Positions 42,765-51,555 of a stretch of DNA of 64,000 nt are shown in pieces. This DNA is from Thermoproteota archaeon. GTDB lineage: Archaea; Thermoproteota; Nitrososphaeria_A; Caldarchaeales; Calditenuaceae. The first letter of the stretch is position 1; the number at the start of each line of letters is the position of its first letter. Location of the stretch: assembly GCA_030550235.1 (NCBI GenBank), contig JAUQPU010000002.1, forward strand, positions 1 to 64,000, in the 5' to 3' direction. Both the position numbers and the translations under genes were made by a program. Under the pieces are notes generated by a model that saw nothing but the letters and a program-made list of their open reading frames with translations, did no database searches and had not been told where the DNA came from.

Positions 42765-43925
42765 ATGCAGCTGTATGACTTCGTCTGCGGGCTTGCGAGG
42801 AGTTTAAGGAGGCAAGGCCTGAAAGTCGGGGTTTCAGAGTCTATTGACGCCTGCCAGGCCATAAGCCTAGTCATTGATAGGGGTGTAGAGGACATACTGA
42901 CAGCAATACGTGTCACCATGGTGAAGGATCCTTCAAAATATCATTTGATCGAGCAGGTTTTAGAGGAGGTTGCCACCGGAGGGGGAGGAGCTGGTGAGGG
43001 AGAGAGCGGTGAGGGTGGCAGTGGGGAGTCTGAATACCTAATGCAGCCGATGGGTATGTCGAAAGGCTCGGGGAAAGACCAGAGCAGCCCCTCAACTCAA
43101 TATGTCATGTATAGTCCCGCGGAGTCGCTACACAGGAGGAGTCTAAGACCGGTAGACACACATGCCCTGAAGGTCGGGAAGAGAATAATAAAGAGGATGC
43201 GCCGGAGACTTGCCGTCCTTCCAGGCAGACGCTCATCCCAGTCGAATAAGGGGGAGTTAGAGTTTGCGAGGACTATTAGGCATAGTTTTAGAACCTTTGG
43301 AGAGATCATGGAGCTGCGAAAATCCGCTAAGATCCTTTCACGCGCCAGGCTAGCGGCTCTGATAGACATAAGCGGGTCAATGGACACATATACTGACTGG
43401 CTTGTCAGGGCGATGTATCTGTTCAGTAGGTTTACTAGGCGTGTGGAGGTTTTCGTGTTCAGTACTAGGCTGAGACGCATAACAGACCTCCTCTCTATAA
43501 CCGATTTTGACGAGATTAGGAGGAGATTGTCTAGCGAGGTTGACCTGTGGGGGAGTGGAACGCGTATAGGTTACAGCTTGAGAAACTTCATAGATAATTA
43601 TGGCAACATGCTTAACAGGACTTGGATCGCTGTTATCGTGAGTGACGGATGGGATACGGGCGAACCTGAACTTCTCAGATTAAGTATGAGCGAGCTTAGG
43701 CAGAGGGTTGGTAGGATTATATGGTTGAACCCACATACGGATAAGCCCAACTTCAGACCCCTCACAATCGGGATGCTCACGGCCCTCCCATACATCGATA
43801 TACTGGCGGGAATGAGCGTCCTAGAAGACTATAGCTCTTTTCTAAGATTCTTCGGGAAGTCCATCAAACCGTTGAAACGCGGTGAGAGTCTTGTCAGACA
43901 CCAGCTTGAGAGGCCGGCGATATAA
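42765..43925 (+). CDS. coxE: VWA-domain protein, CoxE family
   Basis: 386 residues. A long N-terminal helical part and a Gly/Ser/Glu-rich linker (about 70-105) precede the VWA domain. Its MIDAS is LIDISGSMDTY (D201-x-S203-x-S205), with VIVSDGWDTGEPE as the later metal loop. CoxE partners CoxD in maturation of molybdenum enzymes. It overlaps moeA by 44 nt, and all three are one operon. Confidence 0.92.
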   Translation: MQLYDFVCGLARSLRRQGLKVGVSESIDACQAISLVIDRGVEDILTAIRVTMVKDPSKYHLIEQVLEEVATGGGGAGEGESGEGGSGESEYLMQPMGMSKGSGKDQSSPSTQYVMYSPAESLHRRSLRPVDTHALKVGKRIIKRMRRRLAVLPGRRSSQSNKGELEFARTIRHSFRTFGEIMELRKSAKILSRARLAALIDISGSMDTYTDWLVRAMYLFSRFTRRVEVFVFSTRLRRITDLLSITDFDEIRRRLSSEVDLWGSGTRIGYSLRNFIDNYGNMLNRTWIAVIVSDGWDTGEPELLRLSMSELRQRVGRIIWLNPHTDKPNFRPLTIGMLTALPYIDILAGMSVLEDYSSFLRFFGKSIKPLKRGESLVRHQLERPAI

Positions 43926-45216
43926 GAAAATATCCGAGTTCAGAGAGGTTGAAGAAGTTCTAGCCGAGGTTATACCGCGCATAAGGGTCAAGCCAGCTGT
44001 GGTGACTAAGAGGACTAGGTCTGCTGTGGGCTGTATCCTTGCTAGTAATGTCTATGCGAGGAGGGATCTGCCGCCCTTACCAATGTCGCATGTTGATGGA
44101 TTTGCCGCCAGGAGTATAGATCTCAGGAATGCCTCTGAGGACGCTCCTGTAGGCCTTTTGGTTGAGGGGAGTGTTGGGCCTGGAGAGTCTGGAATGAAGA
44201 TAGGGCCTGGAAGGGTCTTCAGGATTCATACCGGTGGCTATCTACCCGAGGGTGCCGATACTGTTATCCCCCAGGAGGACGTCTTTACCGATGGGTCGAG
44301 GATTTATGTCACACGCCCCTACACTCCTTCTGAGAACGTAGTCCCAGCCGGCAGCGATGTGCGCCGTGGCCAGTTAATGGCTGGGAAGGGAGAGGCCCTG
44401 TCGCCTGCCAAGGCCTCGCTCCTTGAAACACTAGGAGTTTATGAAGTCAGTGTACGTGAGGGGTTGCGCGTCTCTATACTCTCTTTTGGGGATGAGCTTA
44501 CAGATAACCCCGCGGAGGCTGAGAGGGGGAAGATATTGAATACGCACGCTGTGCTTGTTTCTGAGATGGCGCGCGCACTTTGCTGTGATATTGTTAGGGC
44601 CCAGATAGTTCCTGATAGGCCTGAGGCCGTTGTGGCTGCAATAGAGGAAGGTATAGAGACTTCTCACCTCGTCCTTACTATAGGAGGGTCAAGCGTAGGT
44701 GACATCGACCTTGTTGGAGCGGAGCTAGATAGGCGGTCAGAGCTCTTCATACAGGGGCTCAAACTGCAGCCTGGTAGGGTTGGGGGAATAGCCTTGATTG
44801 ATGGCAAGCCAGTAGTAGTGCTTCCAGGGCTTATACATTCCACGGTCAATGTATTCAACTATCTTGCAGCTCCAGTAATAGCACACATGCTTGAAACAAG
44901 CCTAGAGCAGTTTATCATAACGGTTAGTGCGCGTATGGCTGAGCCGGTGGAGCTCCGGCGTTGGCTAGACTTTAAGAGGATTGTATGGGTTACGCTAAAA
45001 AGGATAGATGGTGGGGGGTATGAGGCTAATCCTAACGTCGCCGACGCCTCTAACGTATCATCAATCGCGCATTCGCACGGATTCATCGAAGTTCCGCCCA
45101 ACAAACCCCTCATCACGCGGGGAGACAATGTGGCTGTGAGGATTCCGCTCTGGATCACCCGCGGAATCGTAGGATGGTCTAGAAGCTTCATCTATTCTTC
45201 AAAGCAAGATCCCTAA
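43882..45216 (+). CDS. moeA: Molybdopterin molybdenumtransferase MoeA
   Basis: 444 residues from the long start. An alternative start lies beyond the coxE overlap, near KKISEFREVEEVLAEV. The MoeA N region is LPPLPMSHVDGFA, the MoCF-fold core carries ILSFGDELTDN, LTIGGSSVGDIDLVG (molybdopterin binding) and VVVLPGLIHSTVNVF, and the C-terminal barrel domain ends it. It inserts molybdate into adenylylated molybdopterin in the cytoplasm, supplying cofactor for the CoxD/E-matured enzyme. Confidence 0.93.
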   Translation: MRVLSDTSLRGRRYKKISEFREVEEVLAEVIPRIRVKPAVVTKRTRSAVGCILASNVYARRDLPPLPMSHVDGFAARSIDLRNASEDAPVGLLVEGSVGPGESGMKIGPGRVFRIHTGGYLPEGADTVIPQEDVFTDGSRIYVTRPYTPSENVVPAGSDVRRGQLMAGKGEALSPAKASLLETLGVYEVSVREGLRVSILSFGDELTDNPAEAERGKILNTHAVLVSEMARALCCDIVRAQIVPDRPEAVVAAIEEGIETSHLVLTIGGSSVGDIDLVGAELDRRSELFIQGLKLQPGRVGGIALIDGKPVVVLPGLIHSTVNVFNYLAAPVIAHMLETSLEQFIITVSARMAEPVELRRWLDFKRIVWVTLKRIDGGGYEANPNVADASNVSSIAHSHGFIEVPPNKPLITRGDNVAVRIPLWITRGIVGWSRSFIYSSKQDP

Positions 45217-45270
45217 TTTTGCTTCGAAAGGAGAATACTCCTTATTAAGGCGTGAGGGCATTTCTAATAT

Positions 45271-46692
45271 GTGGCCAGCTATAACCCCGAGTATAGGATT
45301 GAGAAGGACACGATGGGTGAGATGCGTGTCCCCGTAACCGCATATTACGGTGCACAGACGGCTAGGGCGCTTGAGAACTTCAAGTTCTCCGAGCTCACGA
45401 TGCCACGTCAGTTCATTAGGGCTTTAGGCCTAATTAAGGCTGGTGCAGCCAGGGCTAATATGGAGCTTGGGCTGTTGCCGCAACATATTGGTGATGCGAT
45501 CTATAGGGCGGCCCTTGAGGTTGCAGATGGCTTGCATGACGACCAGTTCGTTGTTGATGTCTTCCAGACCGGCTCCGGCACCTCCACCAACATGAATGCA
45601 AATGAGGTCATAGCCAATAGAGCGACAGAACTGCTTGGCGGTAAGAGAGGGGACAAAACCCTTGTCCACCCAAACGACCATGTTAACATGGGCCAGTCGA
45701 CCAACGACGTCATACCAACCGCCATCAGGGTCGCGGCCGCGTCCCTAATCTATGAGAAGCTTTTAAAAAGGCTTGACCTATTGGCGAGCACCCTAGAGCT
45801 TAAGGCCCAAGAATTCAGGCACATAGTCAAGAGCGGTAGGACACACCTCCAGGATGCTGTTCCCATGACGTTGGGGCAGGAGTTTAGCGGGTATGCAGAG
45901 ATGATGAGGAAGGCAGTCTACAGGGTTAGGAGAGCTTCTGAGGCGCTTTTAGAGCTTCCCATCGGGGGGACGGCAGTGGGCACAGGTTTGAACGCGCATC
46001 CCGAGTTCGCCCCGCGCGTCGTGAAGTTTCTGTCAGAGACCCTTGGCGTCCAATTCGTCACCGCTAGGAACAGATTTGAGGCTATGGGGAGTCAGGACGC
46101 GTGTGTAGAGGTCAGCGGTGCCCTGAGAGGCGTGGCTGGCAGCATACTAAAGATATGCGATGACCTGCGACTCTTATCATCTGGCCCAGTTACAGGGTTC
46201 GGAGAGATCGAGATACCCGCTGTCCAGCCTGGCTCCTCGATAATGCCTGGCAAAGTCAACCCTGTGATTGTTGAGGCGTCGATGCTTGCAGCATGCATGG
46301 TAATAGGCTATGATGCCGCTATCTTTGAGGCTTCTCGCGTGGGAGAGCTTGAACTCAACATGGGAAATCCCCTCATCGCCTACTGCTTGATAAACTCGAT
46401 CGAGCTTCTTGGAAGAACCGCCCAGCACTTAGCCGATAAAGTCATCCCAGGCATAACAGCGAACGAGGAGAGGTGTAGGCTCTACGCTGAGAGCAGCCCA
46501 GCTACCATAACTGTGCTGGCACCTATAATCGGGTATGATAAGGCCGCCGAGGTGGCTAGGAGAGCGTTGAGGGAGAGGCGCTCCATCAAGGATATCGTGG
46601 TTGAGATGGGTTTGATGCGTAGGGAGGAAATTGACCGGGTCTTTGACGTAAGGAGGATGGCTGAGGGCGGCATACCGGCTCTTAAGAAATAG
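45271..46692 (+). CDS. fumC: Fumarate hydratase class II (fumarase/aspartase superfamily)
   Basis: 473 residues. RVPVTAYYGAQTARALENF at the N terminus, TGSGTSTNMNANEVIANRA, HPNDHVNMGQSTNDV and GSSIMPGKVNPVIVEA are the superfamily signature loops. The first two favour fumarase, while VQPGSSIMPGKVNPVI is also seen in aspartase, so aspartate ammonia-lyase remains possible. It interconverts fumarate and malate in the cytoplasm. The LDH2-type gene could be a malate dehydrogenase partner, but it is far away. Confidence 0.85.
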   Translation: MASYNPEYRIEKDTMGEMRVPVTAYYGAQTARALENFKFSELTMPRQFIRALGLIKAGAARANMELGLLPQHIGDAIYRAALEVADGLHDDQFVVDVFQTGSGTSTNMNANEVIANRATELLGGKRGDKTLVHPNDHVNMGQSTNDVIPTAIRVAAASLIYEKLLKRLDLLASTLELKAQEFRHIVKSGRTHLQDAVPMTLGQEFSGYAEMMRKAVYRVRRASEALLELPIGGTAVGTGLNAHPEFAPRVVKFLSETLGVQFVTARNRFEAMGSQDACVEVSGALRGVAGSILKICDDLRLLSSGPVTGFGEIEIPAVQPGSSIMPGKVNPVIVEASMLAACMVIGYDAAIFEASRVGELELNMGNPLIAYCLINSIELLGRTAQHLADKVIPGITANEERCRLYAESSPATITVLAPIIGYDKAAEVARRALRERRSIKDIVVEMGLMRREEIDRVFDVRRMAEGGIPALKK

Positions 46693-46694
46693 CG

Positions 46695-47903
46695 TTAGGG
46701 ATAGAGTAGAGGCATAGGATCTATCTCACCCAGTTCCCTGATTTTTTCAAGTCTCGACATCAAGTAGTCGCGCGCTCCCCTAGCGCTGGGCAGCTCACCG
46801 ACAATCTCCCCCTTCAATATGAGAGGCTTTAACAGCTCCTCAACTGGCCCTCCGCACTTTGGGCATCTCTCAAGCCTCTTCTGCCTCTGCACAATCGTGT
46901 CGTGGAATGCGTCACACCTGTAAACCTGCTTTGAAGAGGGCAGCTTACCCCTTTTAGACACGGGTCTCCCCTCAACCTCCACAATGTCGAGGGCCAGGTC
47001 AATAGATGGTGGGAAAGCTATCGATGTCCCCACACCGAAGCCGTCAGCGACATCGTAGAGCTCCACAACGTCATCCTCATCGACGCCACCGCTCACGTAG
47101 ATCTTAACACCTCTATACCCGTTTACCTCTAGCGTCCACTTAACCTCCTCAATGATGCGCCTCATATTCCCCCGCCGCGAGGATGGGGTATCAAGCCTCA
47201 CACCGTGGAGCCTGTTGCCCAACGTCTTTGCTGCGAGGAGGGCCTCCTCCCTCTCATCTGAGAAAGTGTCACAGAGAGCTATTCTAGGAACCTCCTCCGA
47301 TACGGTCTCGTCGAAGGATTTCCAGGCATCTTCTTGCTTCCCCGAGACTATTATCAGGGCGTGGGGCATGGTCCCTACCGGTTTTTCACCGATCAGCTCC
47401 GCGCCTAGGACGCCGGAGACCGCGTCGCAGCCGCCTATGAAGGCAGATCTATCCACCGCAGGAGCCACTGCAGGGTGGACGCATCTGATTCCGAAAAAGA
47501 TAAGCATCTTCCCCCAGCTCTTCAGCCTGATTCTAGCGGCCTTTGTAGCCACGCTGGAGCCGTGCCGCAGCAAACCAAGTATCGAGGACTCGTAGACCCC
47601 GAACTCGCCATAGGGCCCTGAGACCTCCAAGACAGGCTCAAGCGGCCTGAAGACCTCGCCCTCCTTCATCGAGTAGACATCGATGCTTCTACCTCTCAAG
47701 ACGGCGGCGACTTCTTCCAAACCAGCCAGCACAGCCCACCCATACCCGCTCGGGAGACTGTAGGCGTGAACATCTGCAACGACCCTCTTATCCAGAACCC
47801 TCTTAATTGAGAGTACCTCCCGGGTCCTCACAAAGTAGATGTCGGTAACTCTACCACCCTTCACGTCGTCAACTGAGGCGGCGTAGATCTTCGGCTCCCT
47901 CAA
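46695..47903 (-). CDS. Nicotinate phosphoribosyltransferase (archaeal)
   Basis: 402 residues. HGSSVATKAARIRLKS contains the active-site His. RCVHPAVAPAVDRSAFIGGCDAVSG and YVSGGVDEDDVVELYDVADGFGVGTS bind the phosphoribosyl substrate. A C-terminal zinc-finger-like set (YRCDAFHD plus CPKCGG) is a mark of archaeal NAPRTases. It makes nicotinate mononucleotide for NAD salvage. It is convergent with fumC with a two-nt gap. Confidence 0.92.
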   Translation of the reverse strand: MREPKIYAASVDDVKGGRVTDIYFVRTREVLSIKRVLDKRVVADVHAYSLPSGYGWAVLAGLEEVAAVLRGRSIDVYSMKEGEVFRPLEPVLEVSGPYGEFGVYESSILGLLRHGSSVATKAARIRLKSWGKMLIFFGIRCVHPAVAPAVDRSAFIGGCDAVSGVLGAELIGEKPVGTMPHALIIVSGKQEDAWKSFDETVSEEVPRIALCDTFSDEREEALLAAKTLGNRLHGVRLDTPSSRRGNMRRIIEEVKWTLEVNGYRGVKIYVSGGVDEDDVVELYDVADGFGVGTSIAFPPSIDLALDIVEVEGRPVSKRGKLPSSKQVYRCDAFHDTIVQRQKRLERCPKCGGPVEELLKPLILKGEIVGELPSARGARDYLMSRLEKIRELGEIDPMPLLYP

Positions 47904-48034
47904 AACACATCAGGCATCCACTAAGTAGGGGATGATAAAAACCCTTAAAGGAGATTGTGAGGACGTTCTCTCCCCTCTACCGCCATCCAGGGTGAAGGCC
48001 TTATAAACACCTGAAATAAAGGGGCATTAAAGGA

Positions 48035-48454
48035 ATGCCGCGGTTTAAGCTCCAGCTAAACAGGCCCTATGGACAAGTCAGCGTAGAGGCTGAGAACATC
48101 GAGGAGATAATTGCCTCCATCAAAAAATTGATAGAGCTATCAGGGGCCGTGGAGAGGAGTCTCGGGTTAGGCACCCCATCCAGCCAGCAGACAGCAGCTC
48201 TACCCAGGAAGGCTAGGCCGAGGAGGGGCCGCTCCGAGGCAGTCCTAGCCCTCGAAACCATAGAGACGAGGCTCCTCGGAACAGGCTTCTTCCACACGCC
48301 GCGCTCAACATCCGAGGTGAGGCAGAAGATCCACGAACTCACCGGCTTAAAGCTTCAGAGCAGAAAAGTCAGCCAGGCTTTGGGCATACTGTTTGACGCG
48401 GGGAAGATTATGAGGGTTGGGAGGAGGGGAGGTTATAGATGGTTTGAGAAATAG
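48035..48454 (+). CDS. Conserved hypothetical protein with C-terminal winged-helix-like domain
   Basis: 139 residues. Residues 1-45 are a short beta-helix part (FKLQLNRPYGQVSVEAENIEEII). Residues 46-75 form a Pro/Arg-rich basic linker. Residues 76-139 look like a winged helix (AVLALETIETRLL, RQKIHELTGLKLQSRKVSQALGILFDAGKIMRVGRRGGY). DNA or RNA binding is suggested by the basic linker. I do not recognise a named family. A TATA-like TTATAAA lies at about 48000-48006. Confidence 0.65.
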   Translation: MPRFKLQLNRPYGQVSVEAENIEEIIASIKKLIELSGAVERSLGLGTPSSQQTAALPRKARPRRGRSEAVLALETIETRLLGTGFFHTPRSTSEVRQKIHELTGLKLQSRKVSQALGILFDAGKIMRVGRRGGYRWFEK

Positions 48455-48467
48455 ATGTGTGGATTGT

Positions 48468-49433
48468 TTATGCGAGGTAGGCGTAGGCTAGCCTGTCCAA
48501 GTGTTTGATACGTTTCGCGGGGTGGGGGTGTGTGCTGAAGAGGTCGCTCAATGGACCCGCTTTAGCCCGCCTCAGCTCCTCAATAGCCCTCTCCACGTCG
48601 ACGTAAGGATCGATTGCGTGCTCGGGGTCTGAGATGAAGAACATCTTAAGCTGCTCGGTCCTCGCCCTCATCTCCGGCCTAATTCTCCCAGAGAGCGTCA
48701 TAATCCTGACTAAAGCCCTCTGCAGCTTCCTCGCTCCATCGCTCACAACCATAGCCGCGTGGCTGTCGGCATAATACTCTCGCAGCCTGCTCATCAGGAA
48801 AACGAACAGGTTGAATATGAAGCTCAAGACTATCAGGCCGATGCCTATCAGGACTGGTGCTGCTCCCCCGCCGTTCCTCCTACCTCCTCCGAAGAGCCCA
48901 GACATGTATAGCGTATAGCCAATATAATATATTATTGCGGGTATCAGGCTTATCATCAGCATGACCACGACGTCCCTGTGCTTCAGGTGGCCAACCTCGT
49001 GGGCTATCACCGCCTCGAGCTCCTCGCGTGGAATCCGACCCAATAAGCCGCTAGTGACTGCCACCATAGGCCCTGTCAGGGGGCTTCCATAGGCGAAGGC
49101 GTTCGGCACGCCTATGTCAGCTATCATCACCTTCGGCCTATCACGCAAACCACTCTTCGAAGCCACCTCATCGACCATCTGGTAAAGCCACTGATACGAT
49201 GCTGCATCTGCCTCACGGACCCTATAGACCGCGTTAATCAGATAGGGGCCGAGGAGCCATTGGAGGATGTTTAAAATCACTACAAACCCTATTACGCCAT
49301 AGATGTAGAACGTTGGCAGTCCCAAGTACAGAATGAGCGCTGTTAATAGGAGCGTGGCTGTCCCAACAACTACAAGCCAGATAGTGATCATGCTGACCCG
49401 TAATCCGAGTAGCGAGGTTCTAACCTGCTCCAC
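48468..49433 (-). CDS. htpX: HtpX-like M48 membrane metalloprotease
   Basis: 321 residues. Four membrane segments, two near the N terminus (12-33, 44-62) and two in the middle. Zinc motif AHEVGHLKHRD (H145, E146, H149) and the third ligand Glu in REYYADSHA. It degrades damaged membrane proteins. A perfect inverted repeat CTTATA-cga-TATAAG (49449-49463) lies just upstream and can act as a TATA box on either strand. Confidence 0.92.
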   Translation of the reverse strand: MEQVRTSLLGLRVSMITIWLVVVGTATLLLTALILYLGLPTFYIYGVIGFVVILNILQWLLGPYLINAVYRVREADAASYQWLYQMVDEVASKSGLRDRPKVMIADIGVPNAFAYGSPLTGPMVAVTSGLLGRIPREELEAVIAHEVGHLKHRDVVVMLMISLIPAIIYYIGYTLYMSGLFGGGRRNGGGAAPVLIGIGLIVLSFIFNLFVFLMSRLREYYADSHAAMVVSDGARKLQRALVRIMTLSGRIRPEMRARTEQLKMFFISDPEHAIDPYVDVERAIEELRRAKAGPLSDLFSTHPHPAKRIKHLDRLAYAYLA

Positions 49434-49448
49434 GCCTCAAAACCCCCT

Positions 49449-49463
49449 CTTATACGATATAAG
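49449..49463. promoter_or_regulatory. Symmetric TATA-type inverted repeat upstream of htpX
   Basis: CTTATA-cga-TATAAG is a perfect 6-bp inverted repeat. On the minus strand it lies 16-30 nt before the htpX start (49433), the position of a TATA box. Being symmetric it could also start transcription to the right, toward the region 49490-49645. Confidence 0.4.
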
Positions 49464-49514
49464 CAATAGGCAAGTATTAAATCTAATCCAATATAAAAGA
49501 GACGTTACACAACC

Positions 49515-49645
49515 TAGTCTTAAAGAGAGAAGTAAATTGCTTTTCAAAAGAAGGGTCCCTATATTGGATGAGGCAGTTAGTCCCCAACTGGTGTTTGGGG
49601 AACTGTGTTGAGCTAAGACCGTAATATGCTATGTTACGTAGTTAA
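49515..49645 (+). ncRNA. Candidate structured RNA
   Basis: A plus-strand TATA (AATATAAAAG, 49490-49499) is followed by no gene but by nested folding. The stem CAGTT (49574-49578) pairs with AACTG (49601-49605). Inside it, after a 3-nt bulge AGT, CCCCAA (49582-49587) pairs with TTGGGG (49595-49600) around a 7-nt loop. A second hairpin is CGTAA (49620-49624) with TTACG (49634-49638). An internal asymmetric loop with a terminal stem resembles H/ACA- or other guide-RNA shapes. No ACA box at the right spacing, C/D motif or known RNA family was recognised. Confidence 0.3.
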
Positions 49646-49683
49646 TTGAGATAGGGAAAAGGCGTTATCGTTTTCTTTGGTGA

Positions 49684-49968
49684 TTAGATTATCTCTCTAA
49701 CCTTCCTCTCCTCTCTCGGCCGAACCTTCAGCACGCCATAGTGTATGGCACAGGATATACAGAGATTCTCTGTTACGATGTTCTGGGAGATGTATGCGCC
49801 TGCCTTTTTCAGCTCTCTGAAGAGGTCTCCACGAACTAGTGACACGCGTCTTGTGACGCGTTGTATCTTGCTTCTTGGGACAAGAGCACCGCAGTTGTCA
49901 CACTGAATCATAGGCTCAGAGCCCTTCTGCCCCTTTGCCCTACCCCTGTTCTTCCGCTTTACAGGCAT
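49684..49968 (-). CDS. rps26e: 30S ribosomal protein S26e
   Basis: 94 residues. The basic N terminus KRKNRGRAKGQKG and two Cys pairs (C23-x2-C26 and C70-x2-C73), a zinc site, match S26e. IQCDNCGALVPRSKIQRVTRR is the family segment. S26e is known in TACK-type archaea and in eukaryotes, not in Euryarchaeota, and so helps place the organism. A minus-strand TTATAATC lies about 15-22 nt before the ATG. Confidence 0.95.
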   Translation of the reverse strand: MPVKRKNRGRAKGQKGSEPMIQCDNCGALVPRSKIQRVTRRVSLVRGDLFRELKKAGAYISQNIVTENLCISCAIHYGVLKVRPREERKVREII

Positions 49969-50067
49969 GTTGTCCGGTGATAGATTATAAGGGGGGTGAT
50001 TTAAACCCTCTATCGACCAATTATAGGGGCTTCAAAGCGTCTCCGCGCCCTTTAGCTGTGTAGGCGA

Positions 50068-50580
50068 CTATTTTGTGCCTTTTTTCTTAGCCTTTAAAAA
50101 AGTCTCAAACGCCCTTAGCGCCTCCTCTTGGACTGGGTCAACAGAGCCTGGCCTAATTTTTCTAATCCAGTTGAGCGCCTCCTCACTCCCCATCCCCTTA
50201 CTGTACATCATGTAGGCGGCGGCTATGGAGCCTGACCTTCCTTGACCGGCTGCACAGTGTACTAGCACCCTCCTTCCCTGTCTCCTCATCTCGTCGATGA
50301 ATTTGACTGATTTCAATATGACCTCGAGCGGTGGCGGGTCATGGTCGGCCGTCGGCAGATGCTCGTAGATAATGTTGAAGCCCTCTAGGAATATGGGTGG
50401 AATCCTATCTTCGGTTAGGGAGAGGATTGAGCTTATACCGTTCTCGTGGAGCCACTCTATCTGGCTTCTTGTGACTGGACGGCCTGAAACCGCCAGTCCC
50501 TCGTCAACCCAGCCAAAATTGAAGGGCACGTCTGTGAACATCGCCCTGATCCGCCTTGAAATATCCCCTAGATTACCCAC
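50068..50580 (-). CDS. Dual-specificity protein phosphatase
   Basis: 170 residues. The P-loop VHCAAGQGRSG has catalytic C109 and R115. An Asp in the preceding acidic loop (ADHDPP, D79 or D81) is the general acid. The N terminus has FNFGWVDEGLAVSGRPV, typical of archaeal atypical dual-specificity phosphatases. Target proteins are unknown. Confidence 0.9.
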   Translation of the reverse strand: MGNLGDISRRIRAMFTDVPFNFGWVDEGLAVSGRPVTRSQIEWLHENGISSILSLTEDRIPPIFLEGFNIIYEHLPTADHDPPPLEVILKSVKFIDEMRRQGRRVLVHCAAGQGRSGSIAAAYMMYSKGMGSEEALNWIRKIRPGSVDPVQEEALRAFETFLKAKKKGTK

Positions 50581-50661
50581 GAATTAGATAACGCGTAGGC
50601 TGCTATAAGACTCTTGAGCGGGTAGGGGATATAAATCCGGGGATAATAACTAGTCTCGGAG

Positions 50662-51555
50662 ATGGTTAGCGGGGTTTCGGTGGTAGCTGGGCCTGCATCG
50701 ACCGAGTTGGGGGTTAAGATTGCTGAGGCGATGGGGGTTAGAGTTCTGAGGCTCCAGCATAAAGTCTTCCCTGACGGCGAGTCCTATTTTCGATTCCTAG
50801 AAAAATCCGATTCCACAGTCATCCTCGTGCAGGGTACACACCCACCACAGGACAAACACCTCATCCAGCTGCTCCTCATGTCCAAATCTCTCAGAGAGTT
50901 GGGGGCATCGCGCATAGTTGCAGTCATCCCCTATCTAGCCTATGCGCGGCAAGACAAGGCCTTTTTGGAGGGGGAGGCAGTGAGTCTGAGAATAGTCCTT
51001 TACCTAATGACATCCTGCGGGATTGACGAGCTCGTCACAGTAAATCCCCACGCGCCCTGGGCCTTAAAGGAGTCTCAGCTCATGGGGCACTCCATCAGTG
51101 TCGCTAAGACTCTAGCCTTTGATGTGAAGAGACGCGGCTGGCAGGTCTCCTATGTCGTCTCGCCTGGGAAGAAGGGTATGGAGCTTGCAACGGAGGCCTC
51201 TGCGGAGCTAGGCGCGGAGCCTGTGAAGGCTGAGTCTTGGAGAGACCCAACAACAGGTGAAGTCAAGGTGGAGTTAGAGGATAGCGAGGTCTTCAGCAAT
51301 AAAGGCGTGCTGGTTATTGACGATGTCGTGAGCTCTGGGGGGACGATGAGTAAGCTCGTCAGGAAACTCAAATCTGCAAAAGCCTCAAAGGTCTATGCGT
51401 GCTGTATCCACGGCCTATTCATCGGCGGCTCAGACCAGAAAATTCTAGAAGCAGGGGCAGAAGCGATCATAGCCACTAACACCATCCCGAACAAATACGC
51501 CACTGTCGATATATCACGCGAGATAGCCAATTATCTGGCGGCCCTAGTCTCTTGA
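50662..51555 (+). CDS. prs: Ribose-phosphate pyrophosphokinase
   Basis: 297 residues. DGESYFRF is the divalent-ion and ribose-phosphate binding turn near the N terminus, YARQDK binds ATP, and VLVIDDVVSSGGTM is the PRPP-binding loop. It makes PRPP from ribose 5-phosphate and ATP for nucleotide, His and NAD synthesis. It is upstream of Trm-G10 with a 4-nt overlap. Confidence 0.95.
   Translation: MVSGVSVVAGPASTELGVKIAEAMGVRVLRLQHKVFPDGESYFRFLEKSDSTVILVQGTHPPQDKHLIQLLLMSKSLRELGASRIVAVIPYLAYARQDKAFLEGEAVSLRIVLYLMTSCGIDELVTVNPHAPWALKESQLMGHSISVAKTLAFDVKRRGWQVSYVVSPGKKGMELATEASAELGAEPVKAESWRDPTTGEVKVELEDSEVFSNKGVLVIDDVVSSGGTMSKLVRKLKSAKASKVYACCIHGLFIGGSDQKILEAGAEAIIATNTIPNKYATVDISREIANYLAALVS

Larger units (their letters stand above)
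49434..49683. other. 250-nt gap with promoter and hairpins
   Basis: This is one of the longest gaps in a very dense region. It contains a second plus-strand TATA-like AATATAAAAG (49490-49499) and several hairpins described under the RNA candidate. No protein-coding frame with a plausible start and codon pattern fills it. The downstream neighbour (S26e) reads the other way and the upstream (htpX) starts at its left end. Confidence 0.5.

Noticed and set aside
47904..48034. Possible C/D box RNA (GATGATA motif)
   Set aside because: A C-box-like sequence is present, but no matching D box or second C'/D' pair was found at the right spacing.
49333..49611. Plus-strand open frame across the htpX start and the RNA candidate region
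   Set aside because: Its first half is the reverse of the htpX N-terminal coding sequence and the rest is low-quality sequence with no fold or family pattern.
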